Source of the DNA: Anaerobacillus sp.
GTDB taxonomy: Bacteria > Bacillota > Bacilli > Bacillales > Anaerobacillaceae
Assembly: GCA_007118195.1 (NCBI GenBank)
Contig: SKSA01000100.1
Coordinates: 1 to 17,849 of the forward strand
Length of the DNA stretch: 17,849 bases
Reading direction: 5' to 3'
Positions 1 to 5,905 of the stretch are shown in pieces (positions within the stretch are counted from its first letter, which is position 1; each line of letters opens with the position of its first letter). The notes beneath the pieces are model-generated. The model saw only the letters and a list, made by a program, of their open reading frames with translations. It searched no databases and was not told the DNA's origin. The position numbers were made by a program, and so were the translations under genes.

Positions 1-337
1 CGTCCTCTATTCCAATCTGTAAATAGCCATTTTCAAAACTTTCAGCATATACCCACCATTCATAATCATAAGCCGATAGGTCTACCCGTTTTGGATCCCC
101 GTATTTTTCTTGAAGAAATGTGATTGGTTGTCCAATTAAAGAGTGCAGTCCACCTTCGATTAATACTTTGCTACTACGACTAAAATTCCCTACATCAAAC
201 AGCTGGTTATCAGTAACAACTAGACTTTTGTCTAATGGATCATCACCTTCAACCCCAAGTTTACTATCAATAAAAAAAGAAAAGTATATTGCGATTCCAG
301 TAAAAAATAGTACAACCAACAAAGATATTTTCCCCAT
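1..337 (-). CDS. ylbC: YlbC-like CAP-associated domain protein, 5' part (runs off left edge)
   Basis: An open frame runs from ATG at 337 to the window edge (112 codons), with a GAGAGGAG Shine-Dalgarno just upstream. The N-terminus is a single hydrophobic segment (about residues 3-23, LLVVLFFTGIAIYFSFF) that reads as a signal anchor. It is followed by a region with LIGQPITFLQEKYGDPKRVD and SAYDYEWWVY. That is the conserved pattern of the CAP-associated N-terminal domain found in Bacillus YlbC, which normally precedes a C-terminal SCP/CAP domain; that second domain would lie outside the window. Position next to ylbB matches the B. subtilis ylbB-ylbC order. The protein is expected at the cell surface; its function is unknown. 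The family call is from recognition of motif and synteny, not from a search. Confidence 0.8.
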   Translation of the reverse strand, partial: MGKISLLVVLFFTGIAIYFSFFIDSKLGVEGDDPLDKSLVVTDNQLFDVGNFSRSSKVLIEGGLHSLIGQPITFLQEKYGDPKRVDLSAYDYEWWVYAESFENGYLQIGIED

Positions 338-436
338 AAAATGCTCCTCTCAAAAAAGGTAATATGATTCGTATTATCCAAAGAGTCATTAACTTTACTT
401 CTCTATGTACTTATATTATTACTGTTCTTTAATATG

Positions 437-466
437 TATATATTTCCTGCAAATAGTTTATGACAA
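437..466 (-). promoter_or_regulatory. candidate sigma-A promoter for ylbC
   Basis: On the minus strand TTGTCA (466-461) is followed after 18 bases by TATATA (442-437), about 100 bases before the ylbC start. The -35 matches consensus at 5 of 6 positions and the -10 at 4 of 6. This is a weak assignment in AT-rich sequence. A promoter is expected because a terminator separates ylbB from ylbC. Confidence 0.3.
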
Positions 467-480
467 AATCTCACAAGAAG

Positions 481-493
481 AGCGCAAGGCGCT
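481..493. repeat. small GC-rich perfect inverted repeat
   Basis: AGCGC-AAG-GCGCT is a perfect 5-bp stem with a 3-base loop. It is a GC-rich island in otherwise AT-rich intergenic DNA, directly beside the ylbB terminator hairpin. It may be the remnant of an intergenic repeat. No function can be assigned. Confidence 0.4.
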
Positions 494-504
494 GAAGCTA
501 GACA

Positions 505-553
505 CAAAAAGGGCTGCCCCATAAGTGTCCGACACTTTGTTTTGAGACAGCCC
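505..553 (-). terminator. rho-independent terminator of ylbB, imperfect copy of a repeated hairpin
   Basis: On the minus strand GGGCTG (553-548) pairs with CAGCCC (516-511). Further pairing continues toward a GTGTC/GACAC apex, with about four unpaired extra bases in one arm, and the hairpin is followed by TTTTTGTGTC. It starts about 20 bases after the ylbB stop. The 5' arm is nearly the same as that of the hairpin at 4617-4663, so the two are copies of one repeat family. Confidence 0.75.
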
Positions 554-572
554 CTCTACTAAATATTTAGTT

Positions 573-1001
573 TTAATGATGTACTTCTGGGCGTTCAGAG
601 ATCTCTGATAAAGCATACCCAGCTTCATCGTCAGTTCCCGTATTCACAGCTAAGTCACCTAATGCACAAATTCCAACTAAACGGTTATTTTCAACAATTG
701 GGAGACGACGAATTTGATGATTTGCCATTAAGTTGGCTGCATCATCAATACTCATCCCCGGATCAGCAGTGATCAAATGCTCACTCATAATATCGGTAAC
801 TTTAGTTGAGTTAGGTCGCTTTTCAGCTACACCTCTAACAACGATGTCTCTGTCAGTGATCATTCCTAAAAGTTGGTCATTTTCACAAATTGGTATCGCG
901 CCACAATCTAAATTTTTCATTTTAACTGCTACTTCATAAACGTTGTCTAAAGGGGTACAATACTCGACATCTGATGTCATGACATCTCGGACATGTTCCA
1001 A
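573..1001 (-). CDS. ylbB: YlbB-like protein with a pair of CBS domains
   Basis: The 142-residue product is essentially two CBS motifs. The first is at about residues 5-60 (VRDVMTSDVEYCTPLDNV ... GMITDRDIV) and the second at about 70-125 (VTDIMSEHLITADPGMSID ... LVGICALGDLA). The D-x-x-M and T-D-R-D-I signatures are typical of adenosyl-nucleotide-binding CBS pairs, which sense energy status. There is no catalytic domain, so its partner is unknown. I chose TTG at 1001 because AAGGAGG sits 8 bases upstream and the protein then begins MEHVRDVMT, as in B. subtilis YlbB; the frame is open a further 15 codons to an ATG at 1046 that lacks a good ribosome site. It lies 63 bases after the AlaX-like gene and may be co-transcribed with it. 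Confidence 0.88.
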   Translation of the reverse strand: MEHVRDVMTSDVEYCTPLDNVYEVAVKMKNLDCGAIPICENDQLLGMITDRDIVVRGVAEKRPNSTKVTDIMSEHLITADPGMSIDDAANLMANHQIRRLPIVENNRLVGICALGDLAVNTGTDDEAGYALSEISERPEVHH

Positions 1002-1064
1002 TCTAAAAACCTCCTTAAAAAGATTAATTACATACATTTGTATCATGCCCGTTTTATAATTTTG

Positions 1065-2237
1065 TTATGATAAATTACCGATATTCTGTCGTTTAAATTG
1101 ATCCCATTCTTCATTATTGATCTCACCAATCCATTGGCCGAATACAGAATTACCTCCACCTTTTCCACCAAATACTTCTTTTAATGCTTGTATACAAGAT
1201 GAAACATTAAATAATTGTGATGAGGAGGAAGCAAATATCCAAGTATTGTGTTTACTACTACAGAAAAACACAGCCTTATCTCCTACTTCTATTATAATTT
1301 TGGCTAACTCTTTCATTTCTTGAATCGATCGCTCAGGCCACATTACTTCTACGGCCCCATTCTCGGATTTTTCTATCAACATATTTGCCTCATGATGAAT
1401 TTCTTTTTCATACAGCTTTTGATATTTTTTCTTTAACGTTTGATAGCCTTGGAAAAACTCGGAAAATCTTTCGGTTACACTAGTAGGTGAGACATTTAAT
1501 TTTTTACATACCTCTTGAGTAGATTGATACACTACTTGATAATAATTTACCGCTCTTTTCCCACATACAAAGCTGAGTCGAATATTTTGTTTGTATTTCT
1601 CCCAGCCGATCATTTTTATCATTCCTATTTCCCCTAACATACTTACATGAGTTCCACAACATGTAGACGTATCAATTCCTTCAATATCAATTAGGCGAAC
1701 AAAAGCAGGCTTTTCCTTCAATTTAATAAGTTTGTCCGCGTTTACTTCGTCATAAGGTAATACATAACTCTCCACCGTTCGATTTTCAAAAATATAATCG
1801 GCTACCTTTTTTTCTACTTCATTAATATGTAATTCATTTATTTCACTTATTTGTAAATCAATTGTACACACTTCCTTCCCTAAATGAAAAGAAACGGTAT
1901 TTATATCGTACAACTCTTTCCAAACAGCAGATAGAAGGTGTTGTCCACTATGTTGTTGCATATGATCAAACCTGCGAGGGTAATCTATAGAAAGTTTTAC
2001 ACGTACCCTATCGATGGATTCCGCAATTTTATGAAAAACTTCACTATCAAAAATTTGAACATCTAAAATCGGTATTTGATGAATAAATCCAAAGTCAGAG
2101 GGTTGTCCACCACCTTCTGGGTAAAAAATGGTTTGATCTAAAGAAATCCAAGTTTCACCATTTATCGTCTTTGTATTTTCAATGGTTGCCGAATAATCCT
2201 TTATATATGGGTCGATTTCATATATTTTTTTCGTCAT
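1065..2237 (-). CDS. AlaX-type alanyl-tRNA editing protein (with DHHA1 domain)
   Basis: The protein has 390 residues. It resembles the editing half of alanyl-tRNA synthetase without the aminoacylation core. The N-terminal region carries FYPEGGGQPSD (38-48). The editing-site zinc motif follows, with H96 and H100 in HSGQH and C193 and H197 in CCGTH. A coiled, charged linker (about 255-290) and a C-terminal DHHA1-type region with GGKGGGNSVFGQ (357-368) complete it, as in long AlaX proteins. Family members hydrolyse Ser- or Gly-mischarged tRNA-Ala in trans in the cytoplasm. The ATG at 2237 has an AAGGA-type ribosome site about 10 bases upstream. The gene is not present at this point of the B. subtilis ylb cluster, so it is an insertion in the conserved order. 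Family call is firm; substrate preference is inferred. Confidence 0.9.
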   Translation of the reverse strand: MTKKIYEIDPYIKDYSATIENTKTINGETWISLDQTIFYPEGGGQPSDFGFIHQIPILDVQIFDSEVFHKIAESIDRVRVKLSIDYPRRFDHMQQHSGQHLLSAVWKELYDINTVSFHLGKEVCTIDLQISEINELHINEVEKKVADYIFENRTVESYVLPYDEVNADKLIKLKEKPAFVRLIDIEGIDTSTCCGTHVSMLGEIGMIKMIGWEKYKQNIRLSFVCGKRAVNYYQVVYQSTQEVCKKLNVSPTSVTERFSEFFQGYQTLKKKYQKLYEKEIHHEANMLIEKSENGAVEVMWPERSIQEMKELAKIIIEVGDKAVFFCSSKHNTWIFASSSSQLFNVSSCIQALKEVFGGKGGGNSVFGQWIGEINNEEWDQFKRQNIGNLS

Positions 2238-2292
2238 CTTATTTCATTCCTTTTTTATATTTTATATCGACGATGTACCGTCACCATCTGGC

Positions 2293-2468
2293 ATGTAAAT
2301 GCTGACCGAGTTCTCTCGCTTCGCTGTAAAGCTACTGACCTCAATCACATCATGTGATAATTCCTAGTAAATTCATCGTGCAGCTTTGCGACGAGGAACC
2401 GCAGGAGCACTTCTAACAAATTTTAGAGGCTTGTTCGGAAAAACCGACCGTCATTTTGCTTTTTACAT
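2293..2468. repeat. REP/MITE-like intergenic element, copy A
   Basis: A 176-base intergenic block begins ATGTAAATGCTGACCGAG and ends ACCGACCGTCA...TTTTTACAT. Its ends form an imperfect inverted repeat (ATGTAAA...GGTCGG against CCGACC...TTTACAT). The inside can also pair (AAGCT at about 2329 with AGCTTT at about 2382) and contains a perfect 15-base palindrome ATCACATCATGTGAT near 2345. No coding frame is evident. The ends match the element at 11695-11788 in sequence and arrangement. It occupies most of the gap between the AlaX-like and YugN-like genes. Confidence 0.6.
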
Positions 2469-2509
2469 AGAAAAACATTTTTTAACATTTAACACGTGTC
2501 AATATAGTT

Positions 2510-2515
2510 TATAAT
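2510..2515 (+). promoter_or_regulatory. candidate -10 element of the YugN-like gene
   Basis: A perfect TATAAT lies 71 bases before the YugN-like start. No convincing -35 lies 17 bases upstream; TTTAAC at 2488-2493, with a 16-base gap, is the best. The leader carries an 8-bp inverted repeat, CTTCTTTC near 2525 and GAAAGAAG near 2556, just before the ribosome site, which could fold weakly. Confidence 0.35.
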
Positions 2516-2585
2516 AATTGCATCTTCTTTCTTTTCATACTATCATATTTATTGGAAAGAAGTTTACATAATAGGAGGGTTATTT

Positions 2586-2936
2586 ATGAAATTTGAAGGA
2601 ACAGGTATCTCTAATAAAGAAGTCGAGTTTGCTGAAGTAGAGCATGTATTAAGTGAGGCTGGTTTTGTTCATGCTGGCCAGTGGGATTATGAACGGGTAA
2701 CATTTGACTATAAATTTGATGACCTCGTAAATGATGACATTTATTATCTACGTATTCAAGCATTTGCTGTTAAGGGGGACATCCCTTCACCATCTTGTGT
2801 TATTAAATTTTTAGATCCTATTTTAGGAAAGCATTATTATCCGCATGGCGTTGAATATGCTGAAGAAAATTTTCCTAAACATATTATCGAAAAAAGTCAT
2901 AAAAAATTAGATCAAATTGAAGCTTTATTAAAATAA
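2586..2936 (+). CDS. YugN-like family protein (ylbA position)
   Basis: The 116-residue soluble protein has the YugN-like family pattern: MKFEGTGI at the start, AGQWDYERVTFDYK in the first third, YYLRIQAFAVKGDI in the middle and VIKFLDPILGKHYYPHGVEY toward the end. The family is small, Bacillales-specific and of unknown function. No signal peptide or membrane segment is seen. The ATG is preceded by AGGAGG with a 7-base gap. In B. subtilis the gene between the cta operon and ylbB is ylbA, of similar size, so this may be its equivalent. That equivalence is inferred from position only, and here the gene faces the opposite way to ylbB. Confidence 0.8.
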   Translation: MKFEGTGISNKEVEFAEVEHVLSEAGFVHAGQWDYERVTFDYKFDDLVNDDIYYLRIQAFAVKGDIPSPSCVIKFLDPILGKHYYPHGVEYAEENFPKHIIEKSHKKLDQIEALLK

Positions 2937-3010
2937 GGATGAATCCGTAAATATTTAGTGGGCCATCTCTTTTTAATAAAATGTGCGTTTAAAATTAATA
3001 AGTGAAATAT

Positions 3011-3043
3011 AAAAAAGAAGCGTTCGTTCCCATACGCTTCTTT
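3011..3043 (-). terminator. rho-independent terminator of the Asp23-family gene
   Basis: On the minus strand AAAGAAGCG (3043-3035) and CGCTTCTTT (3022-3014) form a perfect 9-bp stem with a 12-base loop, followed by a run of six T residues. The stem begins inside the stop codon of the Asp23-family gene, an unusually tight arrangement. It could also stop convergent transcription from the YugN-like gene, but its plus-strand T run is short. Confidence 0.85.
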
Positions 3044-3386
3044 AGTCTTGGAATAATAACTGGTTTACAAACACATTTATTTCTTGAACTTGAAATCCTG
3101 TAAATAATTCTATATGTGTTTTTATTACATGTTGAAGTTTATTAATAACTTGTGGAATGTTGTTCCCGTAGATAACTCCAACCGTTACATCTACAATTAC
3201 TTCTTCACTTTCAGTAGTAACCTTTATACTACCGTAATTCCCTTTTAGCGAATGTAAAATATTCCCTTTAACTATAGAGGAACTACATTCAACACCTTCC
3301 ACCTCTGTTATCGCTACTTTCGTAATAAGTTTTATGACTTCGTCAAAAATATACACGACACCATGTTCCAGCTCTTTATATAGCAT
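3042..3386 (-). CDS. Asp23/Gls24 family envelope-stress protein
   Basis: The 114-residue product matches the Asp23/Gls24 family. It begins with GVVYIFDEVIKLITKVAITEVEGVECSSS, then KGNYGSIKVTTESEEVIVDVTVGVIYGNNIPQVINKLQHVIKTHIE and ends TGFQVQEINVFVNQL. Relatives include the B. subtilis YloU/YqhY group and staphylococcal Asp23, small cytosolic or membrane-associated proteins linked to envelope or lipid homeostasis. There is no membrane segment here, so a separate anchor would be needed. The ATG at 3386 follows GAAGGTGG by 6 bases. It diverges from the ytvI-type gene across about 120 bases. Which paralogue it corresponds to cannot be settled from sequence reading alone. Confidence 0.8.
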   Translation of the reverse strand: MLYKELEHGVVYIFDEVIKLITKVAITEVEGVECSSSIVKGNILHSLKGNYGSIKVTTESEEVIVDVTVGVIYGNNIPQVINKLQHVIKTHIELFTGFQVQEINVFVNQLLFQD

Positions 3387-3464
3387 AAATAACCACCTTC
3401 ATATAGTAATATTTTTGATAATAATTTCACAAAATCGATTTTTTACTGTAAATATTACAAAATA

Positions 3465-3475
3465 CATACTATAAT
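3465..3475 (+). promoter_or_regulatory. candidate promoter of the ytvI-like gene
   Basis: CATACTATAAT holds a perfect sigma-A -10 (TATAAT, 3470-3475). It also holds CATACTAT, which is one base from the sigma-E type -10 CATACAAT. Neither has a convincing -35 at the proper distance. Sigma-E use would fit a sporulation membrane protein, but the evidence is thin. Confidence 0.3.
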
Positions 3476-3509
3476 ATTGATATGTTGTCCTATGAGAGAG
3501 GAGTTTGAA

Positions 3510-4568
3510 ATGTCAGCAATATTTTGTAAGAAAAATATAATAATAATTATTTCAATTTTAATAATTATTATATTAGGTTATTTTATACTTCCGGTTTCTG
3601 TGCCGATAATTACAGCATTACTTACTGCGTTGCTCCTTGCTCCTGTTGTAAAGTTAGTTCAAATGAACAATAGAATAAAGCGAAGTTTAGCAGTATTTAT
3701 TGTATTTATGATATTTTTATGCTTTATAGGCTTGACTGGTTACTTTTTAATAACGAAAACGATCACGCAAGTTGATTATTTCGTAAAAAATTTACCATCG
3801 TATATCACAGAAATTAATTATGCTTGGTTTAATATTCAAGAAAATTTATATGATAAATTTGAGGATCTCCCACAGGAATTTTTTGAAGAAGTTGATACAT
3901 ATGTACAAAATGCATTATCATCGTTACGGACTACAGTAAGTAGTAGAAATTTAGTGAGTGATATCACTTCTTTAATTACAAAAATACCAAATTTTTTAGT
4001 CTCATTCCTTGTTTACTTAATCGCATTATATTTATTTTTATTGGAATTACCTAAGCTTAAAAAACAAATCTTTTCCTATATGTCTGAGAAAACGAAAGAT
4101 AAAGTACAATTTATGAGCTCTAGGCTCTCATATGTAATCTTCGGTTTTATTAAAGCTCAATTTTTAGTTAGTATCATTATTTTTATCATCTCGTTAATAG
4201 GATTATTGTTAATTGTCCCAGAGGTCGCACTGTTAATGTCGTTTATCATTTGGATCATTGACTTTATTCCCATTATCGGATCAATTGCCATCCTAGCACC
4301 TTGGGCAATCTACCATTTAATTGCTGGGAACCTCGGGTTGGCTACACCATTACTAATTCTTGCTGCGGTATTGTTAATTATTAGGAGAACAGTTGAGCCT
4401 AAAGTAATGGGACAACAAATCGGCTTATCTCCACTCGCAACTTTAATTGCAATGTATATTGGCTTAAAACTTTTAGGAGTTATCGGCTTTATCGTAGGTC
4501 CACTAGTTGTCATTCTATTTACTTCTGCTAAAGAAGCAGGGATTATTAAACTTAACTTCAAACTTTAA
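3510..4568 (+). CDS. ytvI: AI-2E family membrane protein, sporulation protein YtvI type
   Basis: The 352-residue integral membrane protein has about eight hydrophobic segments: two at the N-terminus (about 8-55), one at about 60-82, a pair near 155-180, and a cluster from about 205 to the end. A soluble loop lies between about 85 and 150. This is the AI-2E transporter (PF01594) layout. The C-terminal half holds the conserved IIDFIPIIGS ... PWAIYHLI and VEPKVMGQQIGLSPLATLIAMYIGLK ... GFIVGPL patterns, and ends AKEAGIIKLNFKL as in YtvI. YtvI is found in endospore formers; its transport role is unproven. ATG at 3510 is chosen for GAGAGGAG 6 bases upstream; the frame extends 11 codons further without a ribosome site. 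B. subtilis does not have ytvI at this locus, so this is a local rearrangement or a paralogue. Confidence 0.83.
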   Translation: MSAIFCKKNIIIIISILIIIILGYFILPVSVPIITALLTALLLAPVVKLVQMNNRIKRSLAVFIVFMIFLCFIGLTGYFLITKTITQVDYFVKNLPSYITEINYAWFNIQENLYDKFEDLPQEFFEEVDTYVQNALSSLRTTVSSRNLVSDITSLITKIPNFLVSFLVYLIALYLFLLELPKLKKQIFSYMSEKTKDKVQFMSSRLSYVIFGFIKAQFLVSIIIFIISLIGLLLIVPEVALLMSFIIWIIDFIPIIGSIAILAPWAIYHLIAGNLGLATPLLILAAVLLIIRRTVEPKVMGQQIGLSPLATLIAMYIGLKLLGVIGFIVGPLVVILFTSAKEAGIIKLNFKL

Positions 4569-4610
4569 AATTGGTTTGACAAAAAATGAAGATTGCCACA
4601 TCGCTACACA

Positions 4611-4663
4611 AAAAAGAGGCTGTCCTAAAACAAAGTTTCTGACACTTTGTTTTAGGACAGCCT
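4611..4663 (-). terminator. strong bidirectional terminator between ytvI-like gene and ctaM, perfect 20-bp stem
   Basis: The arms 4617-4636 and 4644-4663 are perfectly complementary over 20 bases with a 7-base loop. The minus-strand side ends in CTTTTTTGTGT, so it mainly stops ctaM transcription; plus-strand transcription from ytvI also enters the hairpin. It is a repeat-family member, sharing AAAACAAAGTGTC with the hairpin at 511-553. Confidence 0.92.
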
Positions 4664-4711
4664 AGTTTATTTAATTCGCTATCTATTGTAAAGTTAAATA
4701 GCTATGATGTT

Positions 4712-5161
4712 TTAAAAGCCCCAAATTGCGCGAAACACGTTTGTAACTTCCCCTGGAGGATAGATCACATAAAGTAAGAAATATACAGCAATCCCTGTTG
4801 AGGAACCTAAAAACCAAATGACCGACGTAATAGGTCCTAACTTTCGATGTAGTTTCATGTTATTTTTATAACCTGAAATAAGAGCAGTAATCCCTAAAAC
4901 AGCAGCCGTTGTTGCCAATGTAATATGGATGATTAAGAAAATAGTATAATACACCTTTACTTCTTCAGGGCCTCCAAATGCAGTACTTCCAACAAAAACT
5001 GTCTTTGCTACATACGTTACAAAGAAAATCACCGCAAATAAAGCTCCGAAAAGCATCATTTTCTTATGTAACTCTATTTTTCCTCTGGCAACTACAACCC
5101 ATCCTAAAGCTACAAAAACAGCACTAATCGCAATGAAAATCGTACTTATTAAAGGTAACAA
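4712..5161 (-). CDS. ctaM: DUF420 / CtaM-type aa3 oxidase assembly membrane protein
   Basis: The 149-residue protein has four hydrophobic segments (about 1-24, 36-55, 70-95, 108-132). It carries the DUF420 signature: HKKMMLFGALFAVIFFVTYV, then GSTAFGG, YYTIFLIIHITLA, HRKLGPITSVIWFLGSSTGIAVYFLLY and a terminal AIWGF. Staphylococcal CtaM of this family is needed for activity of the aa3-type quinol oxidase, probably in metal or heme centre assembly; B. subtilis YozB is a homologue. TTG at 5161 is preferred over GTG at 5170, because the GTG lies inside the AAAGGAG ribosome site while the TTG is 8 bases after it. It sits where B. subtilis has ctaG. It has its own promoter with a CRP/FNR-type box and a leader hairpin. 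Confidence 0.85.
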   Translation of the reverse strand: MLPLISTIFIAISAVFVALGWVVVARGKIELHKKMMLFGALFAVIFFVTYVAKTVFVGSTAFGGPEEVKVYYTIFLIIHITLATTAAVLGITALISGYKNNMKLHRKLGPITSVIWFLGSSTGIAVYFLLYVIYPPGEVTNVFRAIWGF

Positions 5162-5203
5162 ATCAGTCACTCCTTTCCTAACTTAAGATACATTACACAT
5201 ACG

Positions 5204-5254
5204 AAAAAAAGACTCTATTCTAAAGACGGTTGTTTTAAAGTTTTAAACAGAGTC
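5204..5254 (-). terminator. intrinsic-terminator-like hairpin in the ctaM leader
   Basis: On the minus strand GACTCT (5254-5249) pairs with AGAGTC (5216-5211). The stem can extend to about 13 bp with wobbles and a one-base bulge, and is followed immediately by seven T residues (5210-5204). It lies between the upstream promoter and the ctaM ribosome site, about 27 bases before the latter. It therefore either attenuates ctaM or ends a separate short RNA. Confidence 0.75.
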
Positions 5255-5323
5255 AAAAGAATGCTTGCCTCTTTACGTAAAGAGTGGAGTTCTTGAAAAT
5301 AAATGAACTTTCAAATACAATCC
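5204..5323 (-). ncRNA. candidate ~120-nt leader RNA or small RNA upstream of ctaM
   Basis: An RNA starting about 7 bases after the TATAAT at 5335-5330 and ending in the T run at 5210-5204 would be about 120 bases long. It would contain a perfect hairpin CTCTTTACGTAAAGAG (5284-5269) and a terminator hairpin, and no plausible open frame with a ribosome site. Start and end are inferred from promoter and terminator motifs only. Confidence 0.4.
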
Positions 5324-5329
5324 TAAATC

Positions 5330-5354
5330 ATTATACCATGTGATAAATATCACA
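5330..5354 (-). promoter_or_regulatory. ctaM promoter with CRP/FNR-type operator
   Basis: TGTGATAAATATCACA (5339-5354) is a perfect 16-bp palindrome of the form TGTGA-N6-TCACA, the CRP/FNR family consensus. On the minus strand it is followed directly by TGGTATAAT, an extended -10 (TATAAT 5335-5330). The box would be centred at about -23, covering the spacer and -35 region. That geometry suits repression better than activation. The extended -10 can explain the lack of a good -35. Confidence 0.65.
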
Positions 5355-5411
5355 CCAGTATATAATTTTGACATTTTTAAAACATTTTTATAGTGTTTAT
5401 GTTTAAATCTT

Positions 5412-5493
5412 CAATTTAAAATTTACAAATGAAGCCATCAAAACAGCTCCGTCTTCATTTAACATATAAATGTAGAGCGAAAATTTTAAATTG
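5412..5493. repeat. nested inverted repeat downstream of ctaF
   Basis: Outer arms CAATTTAAAATTT (5412-5424) and AAATTTTAAATTG (5481-5493) are perfectly complementary. Inside them lies a second perfect 8-bp pair, AAATGAAG (5427-5434) and CTTCATTT (5453-5460). The arms are very AT-rich, so chance is possible. There is no coding frame. Together with the ctaF terminator it fills the stretch between ctaF and the ctaM promoter. Confidence 0.45.
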
Positions 5494-5508
5494 TTCATTC
5501 AACTTAGA

Positions 5509-5544
5509 AGAAGCCGACATACATTTACAATGTAGTCAGCTTCT
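5509..5544 (-). terminator. probable terminator of the ctaBCDEF operon
   Basis: On the minus strand AGAAGC (5544-5539) pairs with GCTTCT (5514-5509), and the stem continues GAC/GTC and TACAT/ATGTA with one wobble and one bulged base. That gives about 15 bp and a 5-base loop. It starts 12 bases after the ctaF stop codon. The following T tract is weak (TCTAAGTT), so termination may be partial. Confidence 0.6.
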
Positions 5545-5556
5545 CTAAAAATCATA

Positions 5557-5901
5557 CTAAAATTTCACTACTCCTAAAAGAAGCATCAATGCTGCAACCA
5601 TAGGAATGATTATCACTATTCCTGACAACATAAAGGCATTTGGCCACTCGTGGTCTTTATCCTTTAAGTGCATAAAATAATATAACTGTAATATTACTTG
5701 GACAGCTGCAAGTATTAAAATAAATGGTACTGCGAATGATGCAGGAATTAAATCACTCGCAACAGAGATGAAAGCTAGTACCGTGAAAAAGATCATTACT
5801 ACAAATGTTATAATTTGGTGTCTCATTTCACGTTCAAGCTTTATTTTTTCTTTTTGCGAAAGATTGACTTTCGGTTGATTAGTATTTAAATTCGGTTCCA
5901 T
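5557..5901 (-). CDS. ctaF: cytochrome caa3 oxidase subunit IV
   Basis: The 114-residue protein has a charged N-terminal tail (1-28) and three membrane helices (about 30-48, 53-74, 90-112). It contains the conserved FILILAAVQVILQLYYFMHLKDKDHEWPN segment of bacterial COX4 proteins. It is the small fourth subunit of the caa3 oxidase, thought to stabilise the complex. The ATG is preceded by AGGAGGAT, which lies in the last codons of ctaE; only 4 bases separate the two genes, so they are translationally close. It is the last structural gene of the operon, followed by a hairpin. Confidence 0.93.
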   Translation of the reverse strand: MEPNLNTNQPKVNLSQKEKIKLEREMRHQIITFVVMIFFTVLAFISVASDLIPASFAVPFILILAAVQVILQLYYFMHLKDKDHEWPNAFMLSGIVIIIPMVAALMLLLGVVKF

Positions 5902-5905
5902 GCAT

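Noticed and set aside
120..362. 80-codon plus-strand open frame at the left edge
   Set aside because: It is antisense to ylbC, which has a good start, ribosome site and conserved motifs on the minus strand.
2345..2359. Palindrome ATCACATCATGTGAT read as a CRP/FNR operator
   Set aside because: Its symmetry has odd spacing for TGTGA-N6-TCACA (arms are inverted in order), and it lies inside the repeat element rather than at a promoter.
2238..2585. Insertion sequence between AlaX and YugN-like genes
   Set aside because: No transposase frame or remnant is present; only a short structured repeat with imperfect ends can be supported.
5367..5395. Plus-strand TTGACA at 5367 with TATAGT 15 bases on, as a promoter for a plus-strand RNA
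   Set aside because: The spacing is short, the region is very AT-rich, and no gene or clear terminator follows on that strand before ctaF.
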